From contig CP119318.1 of NCBI GenBank assembly GCA_029203105.1, positions 4,168,501 through 4,232,500 of the forward strand: a stretch of 64,000 bases of DNA, written 5' to 3'. Numbering within the stretch: the first letter of the stretch is position 1; each line of letters opens with the position of its first letter. Of this stretch, positions 16,836 through 26,414 are shown piece after piece. The notes under the pieces are model-generated. The model saw only the letters and a list, made by a program, of their open reading frames with translations, did no database searches and was not told where the DNA came from. A program made the translations under genes and the position numbers. Source of the DNA: Candidatus Kaistia colombiensis. Lineage in GTDB: Bacteria > Pseudomonadota > Alphaproteobacteria > Rhizobiales > Kaistiaceae.

Positions 16836-18335
16836 ATGCCTGCCCAAAAGACCACCGTCATCGGCCTCGATATCGGCACGACGTCGACCATTTCCATCGC
16901 CGTCCGCGTGCCCGACCAGATCCTGCACATGGCGTCGCGGCCGGTGACGCTTTCCTCGCCGCGCCCGAGCTGGGCCGAGGAGGATCCGGTCGAGTGGTGG
17001 TCAAACGCCTGCGAGGTTTTGCGCGAGACCATCGCCGCCCTTCCCGACGGCCCGGATTCGCTGGCTGGCCTCTGCGTCACCGGCATGCTGCCGGCGGTGG
17101 TGCTGCTCGACGCGGAAGGCAAGGTGCTGCGCCCCAGCATCCAGCAGAGCGACGGCCGCTGCGGCGACGAGGTCGAGGGGCTGAAGCGCGAGATCGACGA
17201 GACCGCCTTCCTGAAGCGCACCGGAAACGGCATCAACCAGCAGCTCGTCGCGGCGAAACTGCGCTGGATCGCCAAGCATGAGCCCGACGTCTTCTCGCGC
17301 ATCGCCACCGTGTTCGGTTCCTACGACTATGTGAACTGGCGCCTGACCGGTCGCCGCGCCGTCGAGCAGAACTGGGCGCTCGAGGCCGGCTTCACCGATG
17401 TCGCGACCGATCGCATCGCCGACGATCTGGTGGCGCTGGCCGGCATTCCACGCAGCGCGGTGCCGGACCGCACCGTCACGCATGAGCAGATGGGCACGGT
17501 TTCGGCCGAGGCGGCGCGCGAGACGGGCCTGCCCGAGGGCCTGCCGATCTTCGGCGGCGCCGCCGATCACATCGCCTCGGCGCTCGCCGCCGGCATCGCC
17601 TCGAACGGCGACGTACTGCTGAAATTCGGCGGCGCCGGCGACATCGTCGTCGCGGCCGACAAGGCGAAGCCGGACGCGCGGCTCTATCTCGACTATCACC
17701 TCGTCCCCGGCCTCTACGCGCCGAATGGCTGCATGGCATCGTCCGGCTCGGCGCTGAACTGGATGGCCCGTCTGCTGGCGGATTCCGAGGGCGAGGAACG
17801 CCCGCATGTCGCGCTCGACAAGTTGGCGGGGGCGGTTCCCGCCGGCAGCGACGGCGTGCTCTGCCTGCCCTATTTCCTCGGCGAGAAGACGCCGATCCAC
17901 GATCCGCTGGCGCGCGGCACCTATATCGGGCTCAGCCTCGGCAACGGCAAAGGTCACTTCTGGCGGGCGCTGCTCGAAGGCGTCGCCTATGGCTTCCGTC
18001 ATCATGTCGACGTGCTGGCCGACATGGGCCATGCGCCGCGCCGCTTCTTCGCCTCCGACGGTGGCACCAAGAGCCGCGTCTGGATGCAGATCATGGCCGA
18101 CGTCATGGGAGCGCCGGTCCAGCTCCTGGACAATCCATACGGCTCGTCGGTCGGCGCGGCGTGGGTCGCGGCGATGGGCACCGGCCTTGCCACCGACTGG
18201 AGCGGCATCTCCAGCCTGGCGACGCAGGGCGCGCTGATCCAGCCCAATCCCGCCAATCGCGAAGTCTACGACCATGGCTACGCCCGCTACCGCGCCGCCT
18301 ATGTCGCGCTGAAGCCCGTCTTCGCAATGCCCTAG
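16836..18335 (+). CDS. FGGY-family carbohydrate kinase, xylulokinase-like
   Basis: This 499-residue cytoplasmic kinase has the N-terminal phosphate-binding motif VIGLDIGTTSTISIAV (residues 8-23), SYDYVNWRLTGRR in the middle and a C-terminal FGGY region, PRRFFASDGGTKSRVWMQIM followed by YGSSVGAAWVAAMG. The length fits xylulokinase and related pentulose or polyol kinases. It follows the DeoR regulator and is divergent from the SDR dehydrogenase. The likely task is phosphorylating the ketose made by that dehydrogenase. The substrate is inferred from context only. Confidence 0.87.
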   Translation: MPAQKTTVIGLDIGTTSTISIAVRVPDQILHMASRPVTLSSPRPSWAEEDPVEWWSNACEVLRETIAALPDGPDSLAGLCVTGMLPAVVLLDAEGKVLRPSIQQSDGRCGDEVEGLKREIDETAFLKRTGNGINQQLVAAKLRWIAKHEPDVFSRIATVFGSYDYVNWRLTGRRAVEQNWALEAGFTDVATDRIADDLVALAGIPRSAVPDRTVTHEQMGTVSAEAARETGLPEGLPIFGGAADHIASALAAGIASNGDVLLKFGGAGDIVVAADKAKPDARLYLDYHLVPGLYAPNGCMASSGSALNWMARLLADSEGEERPHVALDKLAGAVPAGSDGVLCLPYFLGEKTPIHDPLARGTYIGLSLGNGKGHFWRALLEGVAYGFRHHVDVLADMGHAPRRFFASDGGTKSRVWMQIMADVMGAPVQLLDNPYGSSVGAAWVAAMGTGLATDWSGISSLATQGALIQPNPANREVYDHGYARYRAAYVALKPVFAMP

Positions 18336-18356
18336 CAGGCCGGACGCTCCCAAAAG

Positions 18357-18385
18357 AACCCCGAGGGCCATTCGGCCTCGGGGTT
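18357..18385. terminator. GC-rich hairpin after the FGGY kinase gene
   Basis: AACCCCGAGG pairs with CCTCGGGGTT around a 9-base loop, 21 bases after the kinase stop. There is no good T-run on the plus strand; on the minus strand CTTTTGGG follows. It may end transcripts or protect the mRNA 3' end. Confidence 0.55.
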
Positions 18386-18504
18386 GGAGATGGAGCGCCT
18401 TGGCGCTCCGGGAAGCACGGGCAACCGCGCCGCGGCAGCGCCTTTTCCGAGGAATCGGCGCCCGCGCGACTGCGGTAGAAACGGCCGCGCCGTTCTCCAG
18501 GCGC

Positions 18505-18735
18505 TCAGTGGAGCCGTTTCGACTTGCCCTGGGACCGGGCCAGTTGCGACGGCGACAATTGCGAAGGTTTCACCTCGGCGCCGGTAATGCCGGCGCCGGG
18601 CTGCACCATCTCGGGCGTATCGCTGCTCGGAAAGGTCGCCTCGAGCGCGGCATCGAGGCGGTTGTTCACTTCGTTACTCGCGCGGCGCGCGGCGTGACCG
18701 GGTGCCGTCGTCTTCGGCGTTTCCCTGACGGCCAT
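18505..18735 (-). CDS. Small conserved protein with an ALEATFPSSD motif
   Basis: This 76-residue, polar, probably disordered protein begins MAVRETPKTTAPGHAARRA. It contains NEVNNRLDAALEATFPSSDT, a short motif (D-x2-L-x-x-T-F-P-x-S-D) that I associate with many small alphaproteobacterial proteins of unknown function. AAGGAG lies 8 bases before the ATG. It stands alone, divergent from the DoxX-like gene. No function can be given. Confidence 0.65.
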   Translation of the reverse strand: MAVRETPKTTAPGHAARRASNEVNNRLDAALEATFPSSDTPEMVQPGAGITGAEVKPSQLSPSQLARSQGKSKRLH

Positions 18736-18907
18736 GGGACATACTCCTTGCCACAATGAGTCACCGAATAAACAAGCCCCGACGACCGTTTTCGTTCCTG
18801 ACCATGCATGGCAATCGCGCGCCGCACTATTTCTGGACTTGCAGGTTTCCAAACTTGCAGGTGCCGAGACGCGCCGGTGGGCTTTCCTCCAAGGGATGGA
18901 GGCGAAC

Positions 18908-19369
18908 ATGAACGACCCAGGCAACAGCGATACCAGAGGCCGTCCGAAACCGGCATGGGAATGGCAGCGGATGCCGATCCTGCGCGGCTGGCGCCCGCAG
19001 ATCCTCTCGCTGCTGCGGATAGTAACAGCGCTGGTCTATCTGGAGTTCGGCACGGCGAAGATGCTCGCCTTCCCCTATTCGGAGATGCTCTCCAACCTGC
19101 CGCGCTTCTCGATCTTCTGGATCGCCGGCATCGTCGAGATCGTCGGCGCGCCGCTGCTCCTGCTCGGCCTGTTCACCGGGCCAGTGGCGTTCCTGCTGTC
19201 GGGCGAGATGGCGATCGCCTATTTCTGGATCCACCTGCCGAAGGATTTCTTCCCGATGCGCAATGGCGGCGTCGAGGCGATCCTGTTCTGCTTCATCTTC
19301 CTGTACATCGCCGCCGCCGGCCCCGGCGCCTGGAGCGTCGATGGCCTTTTGGCGCGGCGGCGTGCGTAA
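18908..19369 (+). CDS. DoxX-family membrane protein
   Basis: This 153-residue inner-membrane protein has four hydrophobic segments. It begins with a polar N-terminus (MNDPGNSDTRGRPKPAWEW), then LSLLRIVTALVYLEFGTAKM (the conserved R and G-K of DoxX proteins), FWIAGIVEIVGAPLLLLGL and GEMAIAYFWIHLPKDFFPM, with EAILFCFIFLYIAAAGPGAW at the end. GGAGG lies 5 bases before the ATG at 18908, so this start is preferred to the open frame from 18734. DoxX-like proteins are linked to redox or quinone-associated functions, but the precise role is unknown. Confidence 0.88.
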   Translation: MNDPGNSDTRGRPKPAWEWQRMPILRGWRPQILSLLRIVTALVYLEFGTAKMLAFPYSEMLSNLPRFSIFWIAGIVEIVGAPLLLLGLFTGPVAFLLSGEMAIAYFWIHLPKDFFPMRNGGVEAILFCFIFLYIAAAGPGAWSVDGLLARRRA

Positions 19370-19399
19370 TGGATGATACCTGAAGCTTGGCGCTTTCTT

Positions 19400-19521
19400 C
19401 ACCTCTCCCTGAGGGAGAGGTCGACGCACGCAGTGCGGCGGGTGAGGGTTTACGACCTCACTGGAGAATTCCCTAAACCCTCACCCGGAGCTCCGCTCCG
19501 ACCTCTCCCTCAGGGAGAGGT
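19400..19521. repeat. Palindromic intergenic repeat, family A
   Basis: This is a near-complete copy. ACCTCTCCCTGAGGGAGAGGT at both ends faces inward, with GGTGAGGGTTTACGACCTCA against CCTAAACCCTCACCCGGAG in the middle. It lies between the convergent doxX-like and copZ genes, where it could act as a bidirectional terminator. Confidence 0.9.
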
Positions 19522-19548
19522 GAAAAGTCGGATGGATCGGCTCGCGAA

Positions 19549-19746
19549 CTAGACCCGCTCGCTCGGATAGCCGGCTTCTTCGAGCGCCGCGGTGATCGCC
19601 GCAGCGTCCACGCCACTCTCGACCCGCACCGTGCGGGAGGCGAGATCCGTCGCGACCTCGGCGACCGGATCGAGGCCCTTGACCGTCTTGGTGACCGTCG
19701 CGACGCAATGGCCGCAGGACATGTCCTTCACTTTCAACGTCAGCAT
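19549..19746 (-). CDS. copZ: Copper chaperone CopZ-like protein (HMA domain)
   Basis: This 65-residue cytoplasmic heavy-metal-associated domain begins MLTLKVKDMSCGHCVATVTK. The Cu(I)-binding CxxC is in MSCGHC at residues 9-14, and the ending AAAITAALEEAGYPSERV is typical. GGAG lies 6 bases before the ATG at 19746. It is divergent from copA and has its own CueR-type promoter, so both should rise together under copper stress. CopZ would hand Cu(I) to the CopA ATPase. Confidence 0.9.
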   Translation of the reverse strand: MLTLKVKDMSCGHCVATVTKTVKGLDPVAEVATDLASRTVRVESGVDAAAITAALEEAGYPSERV

Positions 19747-19785
19747 TCCAAACTCCATTCTGGCCCAACACATTGGCTCGAACGG

Positions 19786-19816
19786 GATATGGGGCTTCCC
19801 ACCATGGCAAGGTCAA
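19786..19816 (-). promoter_or_regulatory. CueR-type promoter of copZ (19-bp spacer)
   Basis: On the minus strand TTGACC (19811-19816) is followed by a 19-base spacer and CATATC (19786-19791). Within the spacer CTTGCC and GGGAAG form the imperfect dyad expected for a MerR/CueR operator. The long spacer is the hallmark of promoters that need this regulator to twist the DNA. Confidence 0.75.
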
Positions 19817-19832
19817 GACCCGAAAACAGCCC

Positions 19833-19864
19833 TTGACCTTCCAATAGTGGGAAGCTTTACCTAT
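19833..19864 (+). promoter_or_regulatory. CueR-type promoter of copA (19-bp spacer)
   Basis: TTGACC (19833-19838), a 19-base spacer and TACCTAT (19858-19864) form the core. The spacer carries the dyad CTTCC-N7-GGAAG (19838-19854), close to the classical copper/mercury MerR-family operator. It reads into copA, 33 bases upstream of its ATG. Confidence 0.85.
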
Positions 19865-19896
19865 ATCGTCATCACGCCGAATGAAGGGCTATTTCG

Positions 19897-22176
19897 ATGA
19901 CCAGCATGCCATCCCCGCGGACAATCGTTCCGGACCAGGAACTCGATCTCGCAATCGAGGGAATGACCTGCGCGTCCTGCGTTTCGCGGGTCGAGAAGGC
20001 GCTTGCAAAGGTTCCGGGCGTCTCCAGCGCCAGCGTCAACCTCGCCACCGAACGCGCCACCATCCTGGCGCCGGCCGGCGTCGTTTCGGCCAGCGCGCTG
20101 GAAGAAGCCGTGCGCGGCATCGGCTATGAAGCCCGCGCCATCACCGCCACCGACGAACCCGACGACATTTCGGAAAAGCGCGATGCCGAGGCCTCCGCCC
20201 TCGCCCGTTCGCTCGCGATCGCGGCCGCGCTCACCCTGCCGGTCTTCATCGTCGAGATGGGCTCGCACCTGATCCCGGCGCTGCATCACTGGGTGATGAT
20301 GTCGCTCGGCCCCTGGAACAATTATCTCCAGTTCGCGCTGGCGACCCTGGTGCTGTTCGGACCCGGCCTGCGCTTCTTCCGCAAGGGCATCCCTGCCCTC
20401 TTCCGCCTCGCCCCCGACATGAACGCGCTCGTCGCGATCGGCGCCGGCGCCGCCTATCTCTATTCGACCGTCGCCACCTTCCTGCCCGGCTGGCTCCCGG
20501 CCGGCACCGGCTATGTCTATTTTGAAGCCGCCGCCGTCATCGTCACGCTGGTGCTGTTCGGCCGCATGCTGGAGGCCCGCGCCAAGGGCCGTACCGGCGC
20601 CGCCATCCGCAAGCTGGTCAAGCTGCGCCCGAAGACGGCGCGCCTGCTGCGCGACGGCCAACCGGTCGAGGTCGAACTCGACGCGGTCAAGGTCGGCGAC
20701 ATCCTGCTCGTTCGCCCCGGCGACCAGATCGCGGTCGACGGGATTGTCACCGAGGGTTCATCCTTCGTCGACGAGGCAATGATCACCGGCGAGCCGGTGC
20801 CGGTCGAGAAGACGGTCGGCGCCGCGGTCGTCGGCGGCACCATCAACAAGACCGGCAGCTTCTCCTTCAAGGCGGAAAAGGTCGGCTCGGACACGGTGCT
20901 GGCCCAGATCATCCGCATGGTCGAAAGCGCCCAAGGCGCCAAGTTGCCCATCCAGGCGCTGGTCGACAAGGTCACCGCCTGGTTCGTGCCGGCCGTGATG
21001 GCGGCGGCGCTCGTCACCTTCCTCGTCTGGCTCGTCTTCGGGCCGGAGCCCGCCCTCTCCTTCGCGCTGGTCAATGCCGTCGCGGTGCTGATCATCGCCT
21101 GCCCATGCGCCATGGGTCTGGCGACGCCGACTTCGATCATGGTCGCCACCGGCCGGGCCGCCGAGTTCGGCGTGCTGTTCCGCAAAGGTGATGCGCTGCA
21201 GACCCTGCGCGATACGACGATCGTCGCCATCGACAAGACCGGAACGCTAACAGAAGGGCGTCCTGGGTTAACGGATCTGACCGCTGTTAACCCCTCCGAG
21301 CGTGATCTCGTGCTGCGCCTTGCCGCTGCCGTCGAGGGCCGTTCGGAGCACCCGATCGGCGTCGCCCTGGTTGCGGCGGCCAAGGAAGCCGGCCTCGACC
21401 TCCCGCCTGTCACGAAGTTCGAGGCGGTGCCGGGCTACGGCGTCCGCGCCGAGGCGGATGGCCGCGCCGTCGCCGTCGGCGCCGATCGCTTCATGGCCAA
21501 GCTCGGCATCGATGTAACTGAGTTTGCAAGCGAAGCCGCCCGTCTTGGCCAGGAAGGTCGCTCGCCGCTCTATGCCGCGATCGACGGCGAACTCGCCGCC
21601 ATCCTCGCCATCGCCGACCCGATCAAGCCAAGCTCGGCCGCGGCTGTGGCAGCGCTGCACAAGCTCGGCCGCCGCGTCGTCATGGTGACGGGCGACAACC
21701 GCGCCACCGCCGAGGCGATCGCCCGGAAACTCGGCATCGACGAGGTGCTGGCCGAAGTGCTGCCGGACGGAAAGGTCGAGGCGGTGGAACGGCTTAGGGC
21801 GCGCGGCGCCAAGGTCGCCTTCGTCGGCGACGGCATCAACGACGCCCCGGCGCTGGCCACGGCCGATGTCGGCATCGCGATCGGCACCGGCACAGACGTC
21901 GCCATCGAAAGCGCCGATGTCGTGCTGATGTCCGGCGATGTCGGCGGCGTGGTCAAAGCGATCGGCCTGTCGGAGGCGACGATCCGCAACATCAAGGAGA
22001 ACCTGTTCTGGGCCTTCGCCTACAACGCCGCCCTGATCCCGATCGCCGCCGGCGCGCTCTATCCGGCCTATGGCTGGCTGCTGTCGCCCATGCTGGCGGC
22101 CGGCGCCATGGCGATGTCGAGTGTCTTCGTTATCGGCAACGCGCTTCGCCTGAAGCGCTACCGCCCTGTGGAATAG
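19897..22176 (+). CDS. copA: Cu(I)-exporting P1B-type ATPase CopA
   Basis: This 759-residue inner-membrane pump expels Cu(I) from the cytoplasm. One N-terminal HMA domain carries GMTCASC (Cys25 and Cys28). The transmembrane CPC motif is at residues 402-404 (IIACPCAMGLATPTS), the actuator motif is MITGEPVPV, the phosphorylated Asp is D446 in DKTGTLTEG, and the nucleotide domain has SEHPIG and GDGINDAPAL. All catalytic residues are present. It is followed 18 bases later by cueR and faces copZ, forming a complete copper-resistance module driven by CueR-type promoters. Confidence 0.97.
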   Translation: MTSMPSPRTIVPDQELDLAIEGMTCASCVSRVEKALAKVPGVSSASVNLATERATILAPAGVVSASALEEAVRGIGYEARAITATDEPDDISEKRDAEASALARSLAIAAALTLPVFIVEMGSHLIPALHHWVMMSLGPWNNYLQFALATLVLFGPGLRFFRKGIPALFRLAPDMNALVAIGAGAAYLYSTVATFLPGWLPAGTGYVYFEAAAVIVTLVLFGRMLEARAKGRTGAAIRKLVKLRPKTARLLRDGQPVEVELDAVKVGDILLVRPGDQIAVDGIVTEGSSFVDEAMITGEPVPVEKTVGAAVVGGTINKTGSFSFKAEKVGSDTVLAQIIRMVESAQGAKLPIQALVDKVTAWFVPAVMAAALVTFLVWLVFGPEPALSFALVNAVAVLIIACPCAMGLATPTSIMVATGRAAEFGVLFRKGDALQTLRDTTIVAIDKTGTLTEGRPGLTDLTAVNPSERDLVLRLAAAVEGRSEHPIGVALVAAAKEAGLDLPPVTKFEAVPGYGVRAEADGRAVAVGADRFMAKLGIDVTEFASEAARLGQEGRSPLYAAIDGELAAILAIADPIKPSSAAAVAALHKLGRRVVMVTGDNRATAEAIARKLGIDEVLAEVLPDGKVEAVERLRARGAKVAFVGDGINDAPALATADVGIAIGTGTDVAIESADVVLMSGDVGGVVKAIGLSEATIRNIKENLFWAFAYNAALIPIAAGALYPAYGWLLSPMLAAGAMAMSSVFVIGNALRLKRYRPVE

Positions 22177-22194
22177 ACAAGGAAGATCAAGAGC

Positions 22195-22638
22195 ATGAAC
22201 ATCGGAGAAGCCTCCGCCGCCTCGGGCGTGTCCGCCAAGATGATCCGCTATTACGAGCAGATTGGCCTGATCCGTGCGGCGGCCCGCACCGAGTCCGGCT
22301 ACCGGGTCTACTCGCCGAGCGAGGTCGAGACGCTGCGCTTCATCCGGCGCGCCCGCGACCTCGGCTTTTCGGTCGAGGAGATGGGCACGTTGCTGGCGCT
22401 CTGGCAGGACAAGGGCCGCGAGAGCGCCGACGTCAAGCGCGTCGCGCTCCAGCATGTTGTCAAAATCGAGAAGCGGATCCAAGAACTGGAAGGGATGGCG
22501 CGCACGCTGCGCCATCTCGCCGGCCATTGCCATGGCGACGAACGGCCGGATTGCCCCATCCTGGACGATCTCGCCACCATCTCGGAGACGGCGAAGGCGG
22601 CGCCCGCCCGCAAGCCCGCGCTGCGCGGCCGGCACTAA
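22195..22638 (+). CDS. cueR: MerR-family copper-responsive regulator CueR
   Basis: This 147-residue activator has a MerR winged helix (MNIGEASAASGVSAKMIRYY, then GLIRAAARTESGYRVYS), a dimerisation helix and a C-terminal metal loop, HCHGDERPDCPIL. The two Cys are at residues 112 and 120, the spacing of the Cu(I)-binding Cys pair of E. coli CueR. It directly follows copA and should control the two 19-bp-spacer promoters upstream. Confidence 0.94.
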   Translation: MNIGEASAASGVSAKMIRYYEQIGLIRAAARTESGYRVYSPSEVETLRFIRRARDLGFSVEEMGTLLALWQDKGRESADVKRVALQHVVKIEKRIQELEGMARTLRHLAGHCHGDERPDCPILDDLATISETAKAAPARKPALRGRH

Positions 22639-22647
22639 CGTATCGAG

Positions 22648-23253
22648 TCAGCGACAGACGCCGAGCAGGGCGTTAAGCTCGCGGGCGACCCGCTCGATCA
22701 CCGGCTCGGCGCCGAGTTCGACGCCATGCAGCAACGCCACCACGACGACCGGCGCAACGAGCAGCCAGATCCACTTGAGCCGGACCGGCCGTAGAAAGAG
22801 GTCCTGCCTTGTAGCGAGAAGGGCCGGCGCGATCAGCCCGATCGCGCCGCCGAGCACGGTTTCCGACAGCGTGTGCGCCCCGAGCACGACACGGGTGACG
22901 GCAATGGCAAGCGCGACGCCGAAACCGCAGAGGAGTGCCAGGCCCGCGAGTGCCCGGGTCCGCGCCAACCGCGCCACCAGAACACCGAGACCGCCATAGA
23001 CCGCCATCGACGCACCGGCATGGCCGCTGGGGCTGCGAAGATCGAGGCCGGGGAAATAGCCGCCGCAGGGAATGAAGGCGATCTTGGCGACCAGCACCAG
23101 CCCCAGCACCAGAACAACCGAAAACGCCCACCAGAACGCCGCCCGCCTTTGACCCGAGGCAAGCAGGATCAGCGTCACGAGCAGAAGAATCGGCAGGATG
23201 ACGCCCTGACCGCCGAAGCTCGTGACGAAGTAGGTGAAGGGACGCAGCGACAT
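22648..23253 (-). CDS. PAP2-family membrane phosphatase
   Basis: This 201-residue protein has about six hydrophobic segments. Phosphatase motif 2 is present as SPSGHAGASMAVYGG near residue 77 and motif 3 as TRVVLGAHTLSETVLGG near 126, with Glu in place of the usual Asp after the His. The first motif (K-x6-RP) is degenerate (KIAFIPCGGYF), so activity is likely but not certain. Members dephosphorylate lipid phosphates such as undecaprenyl diphosphate or phosphatidic acid. The start at 23253 (MSLRPFTYFVTSFGGQG) is chosen because the longer frame upstream has no membrane or family similarity. It converges with cueR. Confidence 0.8.
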   Translation of the reverse strand: MSLRPFTYFVTSFGGQGVILPILLLVTLILLASGQRRAAFWWAFSVVLVLGLVLVAKIAFIPCGGYFPGLDLRSPSGHAGASMAVYGGLGVLVARLARTRALAGLALLCGFGVALAIAVTRVVLGAHTLSETVLGGAIGLIAPALLATRQDLFLRPVRLKWIWLLVAPVVVVALLHGVELGAEPVIERVARELNALLGVCR

Positions 23254-23448
23254 GCAAGGATCCGAAACGAGCGATGGATGACGCGCGCCGCGCCAGCCCG
23301 GGCGATTCGCCCCGCTTCCTGCGCGTAGCCGCCAGCATGAAGGCCGCCAGTCGCCTTGTCCATGCGGCGATGCGCCGAGGGCGGCTTGCATCCAGCTGGC
23401 GATCGAGGCCAAGCTGATGCCCCATCCGCGACCGGACGTCCCGCCAGC

Positions 23449-24000
23449 ATGACCACCATCGAACGCTTCACCATCGAGGGCCCTGCCCTCATCCACCCCA
23501 AGGTGCATGGCGACGCACGCGGCCAATTCTTCGAGGCGTTCCGGCAGGATCTGTTCCAGCGCGACGTCGATCCGGCCATTGCCTTCGTCCAAGACAACCA
23601 GTCGCTTTCCCGCCCGGCTGGCACGGTGCGCGGCCTGCATTTCCAGCTTGAACCGCGCGCGCAGGCCAAGCTGGTTCGCGTGCTACGCGGCGCCATTCTC
23701 GACGTCGCCGTCGATATCCGTCCCTCGTCGCCGACCTTTGGCCAGCATGTCGCCGTGACGCTATCTGCCGAGAATCACGCCCAGCTCTATGTTCCGACCG
23801 GCTTCGCGCACGGTTTCTGCACGCTCGGGCCCGACACCGAGGTCTTTTACAAGACGTCGGACTATTACAGTCCCGAGCATGATCGCGGCCTCGCCTGGGA
23901 CGATCCGGCGCTCGGCATCGCCTGGCCGGTCGGCGATACGGCCACGACCCTCTCGGATCGCGACCGCAAGCATCCGCGCCTGGCGGATCTGGCTTTCTAG
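23449..24000 (+). CDS. rfbC: dTDP-4-dehydrorhamnose 3,5-epimerase RfbC
   Basis: This 183-residue cytoplasmic cupin epimerises dTDP-4-keto-6-deoxyglucose on the way to dTDP-L-rhamnose. DARGQFFEAF, FVQDNQSLSRPAGTVRGLHF (catalytic His), KLVRVLRGAILDVAVDIR, and PTGFAHGFCTL with YKTSDYYSPEHDRG are standard RfbC motifs. It is on the opposite strand to rfbA, rfbD and rfbB and converges with them, so it is expressed from its own promoter. That is unusual for the rfbBDAC set. Confidence 0.95.
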   Translation: MTTIERFTIEGPALIHPKVHGDARGQFFEAFRQDLFQRDVDPAIAFVQDNQSLSRPAGTVRGLHFQLEPRAQAKLVRVLRGAILDVAVDIRPSSPTFGQHVAVTLSAENHAQLYVPTGFAHGFCTLGPDTEVFYKTSDYYSPEHDRGLAWDDPALGIAWPVGDTATTLSDRDRKHPRLADLAF

Positions 24001-24073
24001 CGCCTGAGGCGTAACGCCCATCCCCAGCCGGGGAGCCATAAGCGCGGCTCCGCGATCGAGCGGGCCCAAGCTG

Positions 24074-24502
24074 CTAGGATTTGGCGGCCGGGCTGGAGAA
24101 CCAGCCCACATAACTCAGCCAGATGCCAATCAGCGCCATCAGTCCAGAGCCGATGCGCAGCCCCGTCACGTTCGTCAGCGCCAATGCGAAGCGCTCGTAC
24201 AACTGTGGCACGGTCAGGAGCGCCACGCCGCGTATCACCAAGATCCAGCCCAACAGAGAGATCAGTGCCGCCGCGGCCGATGACCAAGACTGGTGCTGGC
24301 CGATTATGATCAAGCCAAGCAGAAGCAACATCGCCCCCGTGATCCAGACGGTGACGGGATTTTCAAAGAAGGTACTCAAGAACGGCGTCGCCGTGATCTC
24401 GGGCATACGGACCGCGGCGATGATTGCCACGATCGTCACGAATGGACCGATAACGCGAGCAAAAGCCCGCGTGCGAGCTTCATCTGCCGGGACGACGTTC
24501 AC
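24074..24502 (-). CDS. Small four-helix membrane protein of unknown function
   Basis: This is a protein of about 142 residues with four hydrophobic segments (VIGPFVTIVAIIAAV, VWITGAMLLLLGLIIIG, ALISLLGWILVIRGVALLTV and SGLMALIGIWLSYVGWF). The open frame extends to a TTG at 24598, but a GTG at 24502 (MNVVPADEARTRAF) has GGAG 6 bases upstream and is the better start. It lies between the convergent rfbC and rfbA genes. I do not recognise the family, and a link with rhamnose-containing glycans is only positional. Confidence 0.6.
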   Translation of the reverse strand: MNVVPADEARTRAFARVIGPFVTIVAIIAAVRMPEITATPFLSTFFENPVTVWITGAMLLLLGLIIIGQHQSWSSAAAALISLLGWILVIRGVALLTVPQLYERFALALTNVTGLRIGSGLMALIGIWLSYVGWFSSPAAKS

Positions 24503-24660
24503 GATACGCTCCGTGCTCAGCGACCGCGCCGGTATCCCTGGAACCGGCACCTCCCGGATAGAAATAGCGCGGTTTTTTCCGCCGGCAAACCGATCCAACC
24601 TGGCCCGGGTTTCGCAGCGAACCCAGATCCGTTGTCTAGGCGAACAAGTTGCGCAAGGGA

Positions 24661-25529
<869 letters not shown>

Positions 25530-25533
<4 letters not shown>

Positions 25534-26414
25534 GCAGCATTCCGTTCTGGATCGAGGATGGAGGCGACCACCGCGCCGAGACTGTCCGGCCAGCCCGGCA
25601 GGCGAACGCCGAAGGTTCGCTCCGCCAGTTCGCAATCAAGCCTGGAATCGCGCGGCCGCGCGGCCGGGGCGACATAGGCATCGCCGGAGATTTTTCCGAG
25701 TGTTGGCACCTTGCGCCCGGCAGCGGCCAGCCGCGCCATGACGCCGCTGGCGAGATCGAACCAGCTTGCGTCCGCGTTGCCGACGAGATGGAAGATGCCG
25801 CCCGATACGCCCCTCGCCCGTCCGGCAATCATCAGCAGCCCGTCGGCAAGATCCGTTGCCGAGGTCGGATTGCCAAAGCGATCGGCGACGATGTCCAGGT
25901 GCTCCCTCTCGCCCGCGAGTCGGATCATGCTGCAGACGAAATTGCTGCCATCCGGGCCATAGACCCAGCCGGTACGAAAGATCAGCGCGTCGGGATTTCT
26001 GGCCAGGACCTGAAGCTCACCCTCCAGCTTCGACCGCCCATAGACGCCGAGCGGGTTGGTCGCGTCCGTCTCGACATAGGGCGAGCCCTTTTCGCCGTCG
26101 AAGACATAATCCGTTGAGACATGCAGGAATGGCAGGCCGAGTTTTCGCGCGCTGGCGGCAAGTTGCACCGCGCCGTCGCGATTGATCGCCATCGCGGCCT
26201 CGACATCGCTCTCCGCCTTGTCCACCGCCGTATAGGCGGCGGCGTTGAGGACAAGGTCCGGTTCGAAACCGGCGATGACGCGAGCCACCTCATCAAGACG
26301 GGCGAGATCCAGAGCCGGCCGCCCAAACGTCGCGACGACGTGGCCATGCGCCGCCGCCCGCGCCTTGAGCGCGCGCGCCAGCTGGCCGCTGGAACCGGCG
26401 ACGAAGACCCGCAT
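25530..26414 (-). CDS. rfbD: dTDP-4-dehydrorhamnose reductase RfbD
   Basis: This 294-residue NAD(P)H-dependent reductase completes dTDP-L-rhamnose synthesis. It begins MRVFVAGSSGQLARALKA (dinucleotide motif GSSGQLA). PDLVLNAAAYTAVDKAE, the catalytic Thr/Tyr/Lys in HVSTDYVFDG and YGRSKLEGE, and FRTGWVYG match the family. The ATG at 26414 overlaps the rfbB stop by one base, and its own stop overlaps the rfbA start. Confidence 0.95.
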
